A stretch of 32,964 nucleotides of DNA from Chromera velia (taxonomy: Eukaryota; Sar; Chromeraceae), in contig JAHBMJ010000800.1 of assembly GCA_018398765.1 (NCBI GenBank), positions 7,501 through 40,464 on the forward strand. Direction: 5' to 3'. The first letter of the stretch is position 1; every line of letters begins with the position of its first letter. A model generated the notes under the pieces. It was not told where the DNA came from. It was given only the letters and a program-made list of their open reading frames with translations, and did no database searches. Below, one piece after another: positions 1-11,429 of this stretch. A program made the position numbers and the translations under genes.

Positions 1-2251
1 GAAGAGCACAGAGACAAAGCATGAGAAACAAAGGATCAAAGATGTTCAAGAGAAGGACGAGTCTTTCTCTGCTTCCTTGAAGGAAAAAGAGAAGAAGAAA
101 AAAAAAGAACAATGAAGACAGCTCGACTTCCTGCATGGCCAACAAAGGAAAGGAATGGACAGCAGAAAGGGGACAGAGAAAGGTCGAGGGAAAAAGGAAA
201 CGCGCACAAGTGAGTTCAGAAAAAGAGAAGGAAAACCAAACACAGAGTAGAGATGAATAAGAGGGAGGGGAAGGAACGAGGAAGAGAGACTGGCAATAGA
301 TAAGCCCGGTTCTGGACTTTCACCGAAATCAGCTCATAACTATCAATAGGTCAACGGACACCATCTATTTTGACTTTCTTCCCCATTTTCTCTTTCCATC
401 TGTTCGCCTCCCTCTGCTTTGTCCAAAGCGTCTTTCTGTCTCTTCTGGTTGTTCCCGCAAGCAGCGTCAAATGAAAACATCAAGACTCAGCTGAAAAACA
501 GCGATCGACGTACAAAACAGGTGCCAAAGCGGGAAGCAAGATGACAAATAATGAGAATTTAGAATTAACGAAAAGAAAGAAGAAGAAACATCGATCAACG
601 TTCTCTCCGCAACAGATTTGCAATTCATTAAATAAAAACTTCAATACGGTGAATGACTTAAAGATTGACCTCCAAATGTTGATTCATTTCGTTCCAAATT
701 ATGTTTTAAAAATAATGAAAAGCTACATATTTATTAAAAACTTAAAATCTGTTTTGTTCTACATCTTGTTGGTAAAGCTTGCATAAACCTTTTATGTATG
801 TAGATACTAGTAGTTCAACTATAATTATCATATCGTATAATTATGCGTTGTAGATCGTATTATTCTGGACCTTTCTGGTTTATAATTATCGTTTTCGTTG
901 CCCTGCAAACTATAGCCTGTAAAATGCCAGGGCTATAGCATCAGGGCTTGCAAAGCACTCTAAGAATTTAAAAAAAATAGAGTAATTTAAAGTAGTAATT
1001 TAATTTTGATGAACCCATGATTTATGATTGAATGAATTGAGGCAGCTAAAGCTGGTGAGTTATATAAGTTTTTAAGGTTTACACTTTAAAGTTCTAGAAA
1101 AAAAAAAGAAAGAAACAAACAAACAAACAAAGAAAAAAAAAAAGAAAGTTCGTCTGAGTTTCACATGCTTCGAGCTTTATTACGCCGGAAAAGAATATAT
1201 TAAAATCAGGTCCCTTCCCTCTGACATTTAAATGAAAAAACTAGGTTATTTTAAGTTACTAAACGTTTTATGAGCCTAAAAAGTTTTGTTACAACTTTTG
1301 TACCCTAAATACAATGTATCTAGTTATTAAAACATTTAAGAGAGAGAATTCCGCTTGCTTGCTCTTTCTACTCATCACTCATCCTTGATTTCGCACATGC
1401 CCCCCTTTAAAGTTCTCCCTCGTGCCTTTTTATCGTCACAGGGCATCACTCTTGCTCCGGATCTACTTGCAAAGCGGAGGAAGACCATGCGACTGGAAAT
1501 TCTTCGACGGTCAGTCGGTTCTTCTGCATGTGTGCGGCATTCTGGTATAGCCTGTGAGACCCTTTCTTTTCTATCCCATCTGAGGCTTTTGCTCAGGCCG
1601 TTCATTACGGGCAGGTCTTACCGCGAGGTTGTCTATGTTTTCCCCCTCATCACGGAGGGGGTGACTTTCTCTAATCATGCCTAAAGTCTATCCATCTGCT
1701 TGCAAAGATCGACGTAATACTGCGATTAATTAGTATATTGATTTCGAGCTATTAATGTTTAGCTCGGCGTGTATGCGACGCTTCAATCTCCGAAGGCTTT
1801 TGTATGTATACGTTTTTTGTATGTCGTTTAATTAGCATGTATTCGATAAATTCCAATTGAATCAGACAGCAGCTTGTTGGATTGTACTGGATTATGGTAG
1901 ACTGACCATATGCTCCTACCAACACATTTGTGTACAGACGACATAAGATCTCAGCTGTTGGAAGAGACTATCAATTTTCTAGAATCTTCATTATAGATTC
2001 TTTTTCCAGGTCGGCTTTCTCCTCCTCCCCTGATCGGTATCTTGTAGCCCGAACAGAATTTGCACCGGTGTGCTCGCCTACAAGTCCCGCAATATCCTAT
2101 ATACCTTCTGAGACGTACTTCTTTCTTTCTTTTTTTTTTTTTTCTTTCTCTTCCTTTTATTTTCCGTCCGACTGTCCTTCACATGTTCTTTTCACTTTTT
2201 TTTCTTATCTTTGTAAGTTGCGAAACCTTCGTTGGTTGAACAATTGTGATT
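1..2251. other. Gene-poor left flank
   Basis: No coding region can be supported here. Positions 1-300 are purine-rich on the + strand. Positions 541-1350 form an AT-rich island with many stops and only short chance frames. An A-rich, AAAC/AAAG-rich stretch lies at about 1098-1147. Positions 2115-2200 are pyrimidine-rich and run into the first exon of the tentative gene at 2252. No tRNA, rRNA or intact mobile element is recognisable. Confidence 0.5.
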
Positions 2252-5179
2252 ATGGGCCGTGGCATACTCAGCCGCCTGCTGAATGTCCGTACCTTTCGTG
2301 CCACTGTTCGGACGCAGAAGGTAAAGTTTAATGCATCAAAGTGCTAACCACTTTGTTCCAAAGGAAATTCCTCCGTTTTGCTTTCTTTCTCTTCTTTGTT
2401 TCTTTCTTCTTTTTTTTTTCTTCTGTTTCTCAATGAACTACGTGTTGCTTCTCCCTGTCTCGTTTCTTGTATGGAGGCGACTCCGCTCTTTCCTCATATC
2501 CTTTTATGTCCCTCTTTTCTCATTCGGTCTTCCTTCCGCCAATCCCTGGTCTTTTCCAGCTACCATCTTCTCATCCAAAGGAACCCGCTCAAACACATTA
2601 TTAGACAGGGTGCGTGTCTATTGTGATGAGTAAAAAAAATAAGACGGTGCGCTCAAACACATCATGAGAAAGGAGTGCGCACTTTTGAATTCATACGCAA
2701 AGAGGTGCACCAAACACATTATGAGAAAGAGTGTGCACATTTGCATACATATAAACTATGCAGACTTAGAGGTTGGCAGTAGAGGAATCCTGGCCGCCTC
2801 CCCTTGCCTCATTTATGCCTGGGGTGGGTGCCTACGAACGGAGGGAAAGGACAAAAATGAGCTTCATTCTCACGAAGGTTAGTCATTTCTGATGTAAAGG
2901 TGCTCTTAAGTCGTCTTTACATGTCTTCTTCTCCCCTTTTCTCTTATTTCCCTTTTCTTGCCATCCTTCCCTTTTGTTCGTAGGTCTTGCAGAGTATGCA
3001 TATGGATGCGACTCTGGGTGTATTGGCAGTAGTGAAGGTAAGTCAAAGCGCGAGTCATGAAGGTAAGTTGATCACACCCGTCATCTCCTCCTTCCCTATT
3101 CATCCTCCATCTTCTTCTTCTTCTTCCTACTTTCTTCAGTTTTTGTCTCCCTCTTGTGGATCTGTCAGTGTTGTTCTTTTTCTCGTCTTCTCATTGGGTC
3201 GTCAGTTTTATGGACAGAAAATGATTGAAGCAAGGTCGGACCATGACTGTCTGACCTTTCCCCATCTATGTCTATTTGCCGTCTCCTCTTCATTCCCCTT
3301 TTCTCTACCCTTTTAACTCCTTTCTCTCTCCCTATGCTTGCGTGCAGAGACTCATTTGTACCCTCTAGCATTTGTTTTTGCTGTCTGGGGGCTGTGCTCT
3401 CTCCCTTTTGTGCAGGCGCTTCCGTTTTGTGCCGATCACTTGATGAAGGTCAGTCATTCAGTCTGCCTATCCGCTTTTCCTGCCTCCCTCCAACTTTCTT
3501 CCTCATTTCTGTTCTTCTCTCAGCCAGATGAGTTGGTCTGTTCGTCCGTGATGTTTCTTTTTGAGAGAGATAGTATATTCTTTCCTTTCCATCTGTTTTG
3601 ACCGCTTCGATTAAGCAGAAAGGTCAGGCGTCAGTTTGACCTTACCCTTCTTTACTCATCTTCCTCTGTATTTCCCCCCTTTATCTATCCTCAATTCTTA
3701 CCCCCCTTCAGCTGTGTTTGCCTCTCTGTGATTAGTTCTCATCCTGAGCGTTTCTTTTTTTATTTTGGTTTGTTGTGGTCAAGCGCTTAAGGGCGGTAGA
3801 GCAGCGGCTCGTTCAGGGAGGAGGAGAGAGAAAGATAATCACACAATTCATGTATGCACGTATGCAGATCGGGTTTCTTTCTTGCTCAGGCAGGCATCGA
3901 GGACTTCTTTGCTCTCTTCAGTCTCCTCCTCTGATTGGGCCAGGAGGTTTGTTGTGTTCATCATTTTTTTTTGGGGGGGGTTTTCGCTCATGGAGGAATT
4001 ATTTCACTTTGTCAGGGCAGGCCATATCTTCCTCCTTGATCCAGTATCCTTTCTTCCATCCCTTGTGTTTATTTAGGTACTGAGTATTTCTTTTATATTT
4101 CCTTTTTCGAGAGACTTTCTTGACTTGATATGCTCTTTTGTTTTCGTCTGAATCAGAGTCCGATTGACCTTTTTTCATTCGTTTGTTCATTCCTCCTTCC
4201 CTTCCATCTTGAGTGTGTTTTCTTTTTCTGTACGTTGCTCAAGGGATTTGATCCTCTTCTTCCCCCCCCCCTTTTTTTCTCTGTCTGTACGTGCAGTGGG
4301 TGATTGGAGGCGGGTGCCCCCCTCAGACTGGGCATGCTCCAATGGAGTGGTGGGACCGATGCCCGCTTTAGCTCATTCATCCCTGCGCGGTCAGCTCGAT
4401 TTCCTGATCATTGTACGCTTGCGTCGTCGGGCTGATTTCTGCGGCTATAATGCTGCTGGCCGGCTGCAAATCTTTGAGAGGGGAAGACTAGGGTACACAG
4501 GGATCTACACCATTTGTACATTTATTCCTTTTTGGATTATTTGCAATTGTGACTTTCTGTGCTCATAACTTCGTCTCTCTCTCTCTTTCTTTTTTTCGGG
4601 TAAGATATAGATCAAAATAGAGAAGATGTCGTTCAGAGTGTATGCCTTTGCTGTGCTATCTGGGTCTCTTACCTTGATAATGTATGTGTGTATGTTTGTG
4701 TACGTTCTTATGTTTCCTCACCATTCCTTCTTCTGTGCACCGAAAATGTTGAAGACTCTGTTTTGATGGTCAAGATGGACTTGTTTTCGTTTGTTCCGGT
4801 TTCTTACTTGACTCTTTATATTGCATCTTTCCGATCCTGTCAAGACTGATGCAACATACTTCAATTTGCCTCATGTCTTTCTCGTGTATTTGCAAATCAT
4901 CTACGTAAAAACAAAAATGGGTCGTAAGGTGTCTCTAACTCAAATGACGACTTTACCGTGGTGTGAATTCTTCTCTTACTCTCTCCGCCCTTCATGGTTC
5001 CATCAGTCACCGCGTCTTCTCAATGTTCTTGCTCCTCACGTTCTTCACTTCCAGTGAATACGCGTGCCGCCATCCTGATTGTAGTGTTCATGATAATCTT
5101 TGCTCTTCTCTTTGCTGTTGGAGAGTTCCTCTTTGGTCGCTTTCCACCCAAGTATGAAGGGGAGGTGTCCCTAAGGTAG
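2252..5179 (+). CDS. Tentative spliced gene, 189-residue protein with C-terminal membrane helix
   Basis: I do not recognise the family. A phase-consistent model uses exons 2252-2320, 2770-2877, 2993-3037, 3206-3234, 3348-3448, 4297-4389 and 5055-5179 (570 nt, 189 residues plus TAG). Donors are GTAAAG, GTTAGT, GTAAGT, GTCGGA, GTCAGT and GTCAGC; four of the six acceptors are (G)CAG or TGCAG type. The N-terminus (MGRGILSRLLNVRTFR...) is basic with no acidic residue and could be a mitochondrial presequence, which is inference. Exons 2-4 read like soluble protein. The last exon starts with a strongly hydrophobic stretch of about 20 residues (AAILIVVFMIIFALLFAVGE) followed by a short polar tail ending EGEVSLR, which suggests a single-pass tail anchor. 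Exon 5 (3348-3448) is cysteine- and serine-rich and the least convincing. The second exon has an alternative acceptor at 2763/2764. Other exon combinations are possible. Confidence 0.35.
2587..2750 (+). repeat. Three imperfect ~45 bp direct repeats
   Basis: Copies start near 2587, 2651 and 2707. Each has a core like CAAACACATTATGAGAAAG followed by a GTGTGCAC-type segment. Spacing is 64 and 56 bp. They lie in the first intron of the tentative gene at 2252-5179. The first copy is the most diverged. Confidence 0.6.
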
Positions 5180-5230
5180 TTGTGTGATTGTTGCTGTTTC
5201 CTCCCCCTCGCCGTCTCTTCTCGTTGGTTT

Positions 5231-5413
5231 CTGTCGGAATTTTTGACAGAGCTTCGCTGTTTGGTCTGGTTTTTTTCTGAAAGCACAGGTTTTCACAAAG
5301 AAAGCAGAAGGATCGACTCTCTGTCCTGTGGAAGTTTTAGACAGGGCTTTGCTGTAAAGTCTGGTTTCTCTCTGGGTGCCAAGTTTGCACAAAGGAACAG
5401 AAGGGTCGACTCT
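5231..5413 (+). repeat. Two-copy tandem duplication, ~90 bp unit
   Basis: Copy 1 (5231-5320) and copy 2 (5321-5413) abut directly. Both start CTGTC and end in a GTCGACTCT/ATCGACTCT block. Shared landmarks in order are GACAG.GCTT.GCTGT, GTCTGGTTT, TTTCACAAAG/TTGCACAAAG and CAGAAGG. Identity is roughly three quarters by eye, with a few short indels. Confidence 0.8.
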
Positions 5414-5764
5414 CGCTGAAAGCGTTACCACGTGTTCTGTACTGCTCTGACCCTATTCAGCAGAAGGCAGCCAGAATCTATAAGAATCTCTAAAGGACCT
5501 AGTCCTAGGCAGAGACAGGACGTAAGCTCTGTATAGCGTAAGAGTCAAACACTGAAGGCTGTGTCCAATACTGTTTGCAGGTTGATTTTCTCAAAGAGAA
5601 TTGAGTCCCGAAAAGTGCAGAACTGTCGATCTGATCTTGCCAGAAGTGTTGTTTAGATTTTTTGATCTTAATTTGTTGATTGAAAGACTTTATGTTGCTT
5701 TTGAGTCTTCCAGAAAGTCTTTTGTGCATGCGACAGTCCAATTTTAGTGTGATGCAGGCTGTGA

Positions 5765-5958
5765 CCGGCTGGCTCGGCCTTAGCTCAGCATAGTTTTATC
5801 TCGGCATGGCTTGAAGGACTTTTAACGTTATTTGACATACTTGGTCAACGTCGAAAGACTTAATCTTAGTATGACTTGAAAGACTTTATCTCGATCGGCC
5901 TTGCTGAAAGACTTTAGCTCGGCCTTGCTGAAAGACTTTAGCTCGGCCTTGCTTACTG
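5765..5958 (+). repeat. Degenerate tandem array, 24 bp unit
   Basis: The clean part has period 24, with TCGGCC starting at 5895, 5919 and 5943. The unit reads roughly TCGGCCTTGCTGAAAGACTT plus TAGC. Upstream, 5765-5890 holds older copies recognisable by CTCGGC..GGCTTGAAGGACTTT and CTTGAAAGACTTTATCTCG. The array decays leftward, as if it expands at its right end. Confidence 0.75.
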
Positions 5959-6448
5959 TATAAAATTAAAATTTACTATGAATTCCATACTAACTTAGAC
6001 TAGAGCTTTATATAGCTTGATCTAGCTTGATCGGGTATTTTTATATTGCTCGGTTGGATATTATTCTAAGTCTAGACCTTTTAGTACTTAGAGTCTAGAA
6101 ATTTTCCTTTTTCGAAGTTTCGGGTTCCACTACTACAAAACACCCAGGATAAATTTATTTAAAAAGTTGGAAGAATAATTTAAGAGGAATTCACATTTTT
6201 TCCTTTTGCGTTAAGGATATACAAGCCTTTTACTATATGCCTTTAATTTTTACGCAGTGGATTTGATTGACTGCGGATTCAGTGCGGAAAACATCCGGAA
6301 CATAAATCCTACATATCTTATTATATTTTAGATAAATTAAATCTTATCTTATACATAGTTTTCAATACAACACCTCGACTAACCTAGCGACTAACACTTT
6401 TGCAAGTTACACTTCAAGTTAAACAACAGTTACTAGTAATTGTTTGCA

Positions 6449-6722
6449 TACATCTAGGCGCCGCACATAGAAAAAATTAATTCATTAAAAAAGAGAAAAA
6501 AAAGTTGGGAAGGCCTAATTTTCTTTTTTTTTCTTTTTTTTAATTTTTTTTATTTCAAGTGCCTGCAAAAAGAAAAGAATCACTTTCGACTCTGAAACTT
6601 ACTTTTCCATACAAAATGTGAACCTAACTTTTGACCTAAAAAAAATAAAAAAAAAAGAAGAAAAAAGTTGAGAACGCCTATTTTTTTTTTTTCTTTTTTT
6701 TTATGTGTGGCGCCTAGGCGTA
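6449..6722. mobile_element. MITE-like element with ~21 bp terminal inverted repeats
   Basis: The left end 6449-6469 and the reverse complement of the right end 6702-6722 match at 18 of 21 positions, centred on CTAGGCGCC. The 274 bp between are A/T homopolymer-rich with no coding potential. Two internal direct repeats (AAAAAGTTGGGAAGGCCTA near 6500 and AAAAAAGTTGAGAACGCCTA near 6661) follow the same purine-then-T-run layout. No clear target-site duplication is visible. It could instead be a foldback relic. Confidence 0.45.
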
Positions 6723-7282
6723 CATTGAGTGTCATGATACTATGTTATAAAAACAATCCATAAAAAAGGTATTTTTTTGATCTTTTCATGATCTTTTTAA
6801 ATGTAGCTAGTGTAGGGCCTAAATTGATATATTGGATTAGATCGGATTGGATTAGCTCGAATGCAATTGTATCAGGAATTCTTAAGACAGTCCTGTCCTT
6901 CTCATCTTCCCTCTTGTGGAACTCTATTTTCATAAGCTTTCATCAGCTTATCTTATTTCACTTTCAATTTGTAGTTACAGGTCACCTTCGGTCGACGTCC
7001 CACTTTTCTGCTGTTGACTATTAAAGAAGGCGACCTTGTTCTTTTGTCTGAATTCCTGGTTGGCATTTTCTGACTTTAAAAGACGCCTTTGTGTCCCGTA
7101 CTGCTTCTGAAGGCCCGAATGCCCAGTCCCATTTTTCGGCTTCTTTGTGACATTGGCTTCTCTCTTTGTTTTCGTTGGACTCTCAGTTGCTGCCTAGCGA
7201 TTTGCAAATGCATGCAGACTTTCCTTGTCGTTTTTCATTCTAAAAGTCTGTGGCTCAATTTCTTCTTCATCTATTTCGACTT

Positions 7283-7550
7283 TTACCCGCTGAAGGGCGG
7301 GCACAGGGCATTGCACTTCTCTTCAATCTTCCTCAAATGTGCTTCCTGCAAAGGTGCAGCAAGAGGTTGCAAACAGATGAACGAGAAGCATGTACGCTAA
7401 TGCTGATAAGATATAGTAAGTAAGCATTCAACAAGTCTGCGCTGCACGCGTGTTCAACATTTTTTTGCGCGAGGTTCCGCTTATCTTCGTGTTGCCTTGA
7501 CATGTTTAGTTACAGTGCTTTCTGACCGTTTCTTCTCCATCTTTTGGCAA

Positions 7551-7584
<34 letters not shown>

Positions 7585-10500
7585 TGCGTTTATAGAAGAA
7601 AGGGCAAACAGAAGGGCCAGTCGATGGAGGGTGAGCTGGAGAAGAGAAAAAACAATTGACAATGCAGCTGAAATGAGTCTTTTTCTTTTGTGCTGCTTTC
7701 ACTGGGAACATGCGCACACATGCATGTCTTGTCTGCGGGGTTTCTGATTCCAATTGATCAATGCAGGGTCGTTGCCAGTTGGATCCGATCGACCATCAAA
7801 ATTGAAAGCACTTGCTTTCAATGGAATGGTGTGAAGACATTTGTCCGGTGCTTTGCGTTTCTTCGTGCGACGATCTGCTCTAAGAACTTTGACAATTCCA
7901 CTGACCGTGCTCGCCTGGTCTCCTGGAACTGGTTGAGGAATATCAGATGCGGTTGGGTCAATGCACTTGTCGTGGTGAAGGCAACTCCTGAACTTTTCGG
8001 ATTTCATTGTGGCTTCATAACAGGTCTTTTTTTTGGAATCTCCGTTGCACTTGCACTTTTTCTCACAGCGATGATACGCGCTCGCCGCGTCTTCGAGATC
8101 ATGCTGCATGAGAAAGCAGACAGTATCAGCGTTTCTTTGGAGGACTGACAGATCGAGACGAATGTTCATCAGTGTTCATGGATCCATTTGAAACGTCTGC
8201 CTGACTACCACAACGTGATTTTCAGGAACTCTTTCTCTGAGTAGGATGCTCAACAGGAAGACTTGGCGGCAAAAGGAACAGAAACTTCTGGTCTCTTTTT
8301 GAAACTTGACGCACGCATCAGCACCCTGTCAGAGCCATAAGAAGCGAGAATCAGGGACGCCTTTGTAGGCACAGAAAAGCGACGAACCAAGCAATCAAGC
8401 ATGCATGCAGCGAAACTCTGTTGAACCACCCGCATGGACGTCTTCGTCTGGGCAGCCAAAACCACGAATGATTCCCTATTCTCGATCGTGATGCGACTCA
8501 CATATCCTTGCCAATGAGTTCATTTGTGTGTATGAGATCGTTTTCCCCCGTGACAGAGCATCGCTTTATCTGTCCTGAGCTTGGCGTTTTTCACATTTTT
8601 GCAAACTCACCTTTCCCTCTGTGATGTCCCTGACGCAAATGTGGTCACAGAGCTCGAAACCGAGGCCCATTGGGTTGGAGCACTTTGTCCTCTTTACCCC
8701 AGTTAAGGTGTTTGAGCACCAACATTTCTTGTCGCACTTCTTTTTTTTATCGGTGTTTGACTGCATGCAACAGCGAAAAGCAGCAGCACTTTTGACTTCA
8801 ATGCGACTCCGCTAACGTGCAAGTTCGTCCTGCGTGACCGAGTGTCACGCCTAGCTGGGTAGACAAGACCAGAAATCCGAAGCGATGCAAGAAATCGAGA
8901 AATGTTCTGTCTTGCTCCGAGAAGGCAGTAGAGATATCGGCAGTAGAGAATGAAAGGGCTTGAAAAAAAAAATCCGCCCCTCTCTCTCTGACTCGCTCCA
9001 TCCTCCCGCCCCCTAAGACCCCCAATCCTCACGCACATACACACTGAGGAGGAAAGAACTCTAAACAGAAAGATGCAAGCAGCTACCAAAAGGCTCTTTA
9101 GTTGCTGGATGATTGTGTGAGTAGCAAATTCACTCATTGACGATTTCGTACGAATCCTCAAAGGGACCCCGCATCATTCTTTCAGCCTCACGCTTGTACA
9201 AAAAGCTGCATGCCACTCTTCAGTAAAGTGTCTTCGGAGAAAAAAAGGTGATCTTACCAGAGATTTGACGCAGACGTGATGGCAGTCGGGATAGTCTGTT
9301 GATTTCCAGTCAGTGCACGTTTCTCCACTGTCGCAGGACTGTTTGCCACCATCCAACGTCTCGTGCCGTTCCGATTCGTCCTCCCTCTCAAGGAAGTTGT
9401 CCATGGTTGCTGCTGCAGAAAGAACCAAAGAGGTAAAACTCAATCAAAAATAACGACGTGCCCCTCCACAGCTACACACCCACACACCCCACTAACAATT
9501 TCCTTTTCACATTCGACTTATGCAACTTTTGAAGGAAAGAGATGTGCCGTACTCTTTCTCCTTTTCAGAACAGCAGTGCAACTCGAAACGATGCTGATCC
9601 ACTCCGCGTTCGCTTGCCTCCTTTCAGCTGTGAGTTTCGAGGAATTCGTAGTCTCCATTGGGGAAGTTCAACGTCCGTTTTGTACTTCGTTCATTGAGAG
9701 CCACCTTGTTCCGTTCTTTCCTGATGGAGAGCAGGTGAAGAGACAGAGTCTTCAAGCAAAAGCCCCCTGTACAGGAGGAAGGGGAGCTGACGGTCAAAAT
9801 GCTCTTTTGACAAAAACAAAAGCTGCTGACCTGAGTGTCGAGACTCTTTCCTGCGGGACAAGAAGAAGAAGAAGAAGAAGAAGAAGAAGAAGAAGAAGAA
9901 GAAGAAGAAGAAAAAGAGGAAGAAGAAGAAGAAGAAGAAGAAGCAGAAGAAGCAGAAGAAGCAGAAGAAGAGTGAGAAGAAAGATATCAAAATGTGGACA
10001 TTTGTTTATTTTGTTTGGCCGAGCACTGCAACTGTCAGTGTCACACTAGGTGCATGCCATTGGAGCACACAAATGGTTGGATATTCGACCTTCCATGGCC
10101 TCATCAATCTCTGAGGAGATTCTGAGAAACACGAAGAGGAACAGGATCCCTCCGAATGCAGAACAGGACTTGAAGTGACGGTCGCAATGCAATCAGAAGC
10201 AGGCGGTGAGTTGAGAAGCTGTTTTTGCTGTTTTTTTATCATTGATGGTTTGTCCTGAAAGCGACAGGAAGGTCTGAATAATGACAATCCGTTTGCTGTC
10301 ACCCTGCACGCTTGTATAGCATCGTAGACTGCTACCCACTATCTGCTTCTATCAGTCGCCCTACATTAGACGCATTTCGTCCAGTGCCTCAATGATTTGT
10401 ACGTGCTTCGCTTGATGCCTGTGCAGGCATTTGCTTAGCTCGGTCGATTCGACATGGATAAAGAGAGAGACCGACAAAAAGAGAGAGAGATTCAGATGGA

Positions 10501-10688
10501 TGAAGATGACCAATTAACGTGTATCCTCGGGCGGATTTGGGAAGAACTGAAATCGTCCCTGACTTGCATTGAGAGCTTTGATCGATCACTGGCAGATTAA
10601 GCGAGAGAAATGAAAAGACAGACCTTGCAGATACGGGAAGCACGGAGGAAATCGCCATGACCAGAAGCGTCGCGGCGACAAAACGCAT
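7283..10688 (-). CDS. Secreted cysteine-rich protein with repeated C-x3-C modules
   Basis: Unknown family; probably secreted or lumenal. Exons, in transcription order: 10688-10624, 9766-9705, 9412-9258, 8760-8611, 8103-7906, 7345-7283 (693 nt, about 230 residues plus TAA); phases match at all five junctions. Exon 1 encodes a textbook signal peptide, MRFVAATLLVMAISSVLPVSA. Exon 3 is acidic, then has C-x5-C-x10-C-x3-C. Exons 4 and 5 are each bounded by phase-0 introns and encode related modules: CDKKCWC / CEKKCKC, then a fourth cysteine 8-11 residues on, then a C-x3-C or C-x5-C pair. The last exon ends with CNALC and PPFSG. Donors are GTCTGT, GTGGCT, GTAAGA, GTGAGT and GTCAGT; acceptors include TTGCATGCAG. 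An alternative end reads through the donor at 7905 to a stop at 7699. The C-x3-C pairs suggest disulphide-bonded helical hairpins (inference). Confidence 0.65.
7553..7584 (+). repeat. (CAGG)n microsatellite
   Basis: About seven to eight perfect CAGG units. It lies in the last intron (7905-7346) of the minus-strand cysteine-rich gene, where it reads CCTG. Confidence 0.9.
9862..9972 (+). repeat. (GAA)n trinucleotide tract
   Basis: About 110 bp of GAA with scattered AAA, GGA and GCA interruptions. It lies in the first intron (10623-9767) of the cysteine-rich gene and reads TTC on the coding strand, a long polypyrimidine tract. Its chance translations give poly-Arg/Lys or poly-Phe frames that are not genes. 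Confidence 0.9.
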
Positions 10689-11429
10689 GGTTGACGGCCT
10701 GAAGATATATGTTGGAAAGGTGCATGCACATGAATAAGATTTCACGACAAAAGAAAAGGCGAGATGAAGACACGAAGAGCACACGCAAAGTGGCCGCCCC
10801 ATTCCAGAACAGAGAGCCAGACAGACAGACAAGATAGAGGCAAGATGGTGTGCGTAAGAGGTAGCCACGCAAACAGCAAGATGCAGGCATTAAAAAAACT
10901 GTGTATACGAGCGACCCACCAACAATCACGAAGGCCGAGAGACACATAGACACTTGGGCAGACAGACACACATGAGGTGCATAAGCAGGATAAGGGAGAA
11001 ATAAACGCATTCAGAGATACACAAATGGAGAGGCAGGCACATACACCTGTGTGTGACAGCATGCAAGCATGGTCAGACTGAGCAATTGCATTGCATGCCA
11101 CAGCCTGCATCTCGGAAGCCAGAAGTTGAAGCAAGCGCGTTGCCATGTAAGACCAACGGCAGGATAGACAGGACGTGACTGACATGCTTGGCAGCTAGGT
11201 CTCTCTGGAGGCGCCGATCTGACAGTTAGTGTGGAGAACAGATCTGCTGGAAGCGGTGCGCAATTCGGTTGTCAGAGAAGCTGTACGAGTGGCAGTCCGC
11301 CAAATATTCCTATGTTATTGCTACGAAGAGTGCGAGGGACGTCAGAAAGCCTTTTCAGTGAATGTGCAGCCTCTCTCGTTGGGTGAATGTGCATCCTCTC
11401 TCGATCGGGATGCATGATCGAAGTCGGTC

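Larger units (their letters stand above)
5180..7282. other. Repeat-rich spacer
   Basis: No coding exon is supportable between the tentative membrane-protein gene and the last exon of the cysteine-rich gene. It contains the 5231-5413 tandem duplication, the 5765-5958 degenerate array, an AT-rich island (about 5960-6980) and the MITE-like element at 6449-6722. Positions 6980-7280 have mixed composition with no recognised signal. Confidence 0.5.

Noticed and set aside
2560-2608. Possible additional exon in the tentative membrane-protein gene
   Set aside because: It stops in phase 0 after the first exon. It can be used only in a different frame of exon 1 that lacks the ATG.
4821-5057. 78-codon + frame before the last exon of the tentative membrane-protein gene
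   Set aside because: Not phase-compatible with the flanking exons and without domain features.
7699-7905. Read-through of cysteine-gene exon 5 to a stop at 7699
   Set aside because: A GTCAGT donor at 7905 and a phase-matched last exon (7345-7283) carrying another C-x3-C pair fit better. Read-through remains possible as an alternative form.
8250-8501. 83-codon minus-strand frame between cysteine-gene exons 4 and 5
   Set aside because: Exons 4 and 5 join in phase 0 without it, and it lacks the cysteine pattern.
9363-10049. 228-codon + strand frame with a long poly-Arg stretch
   Set aside because: Created by the (GAA)n tract and the reverse strand of cysteine-gene exons; no domain or splice logic.
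10065-10253. Possible extra cysteine-gene exon (SCSSSC segment)
   Set aside because: Its phase does not connect exon 1 to exon 3, whereas the exon at 9766-9705 does.
10742-11185. Overlapping minus-strand open frames of about 140 codons
   Set aside because: Cys/Leu/Ser-rich with no consistent frame, signal or domain; likely upstream flank of the cysteine-rich gene.
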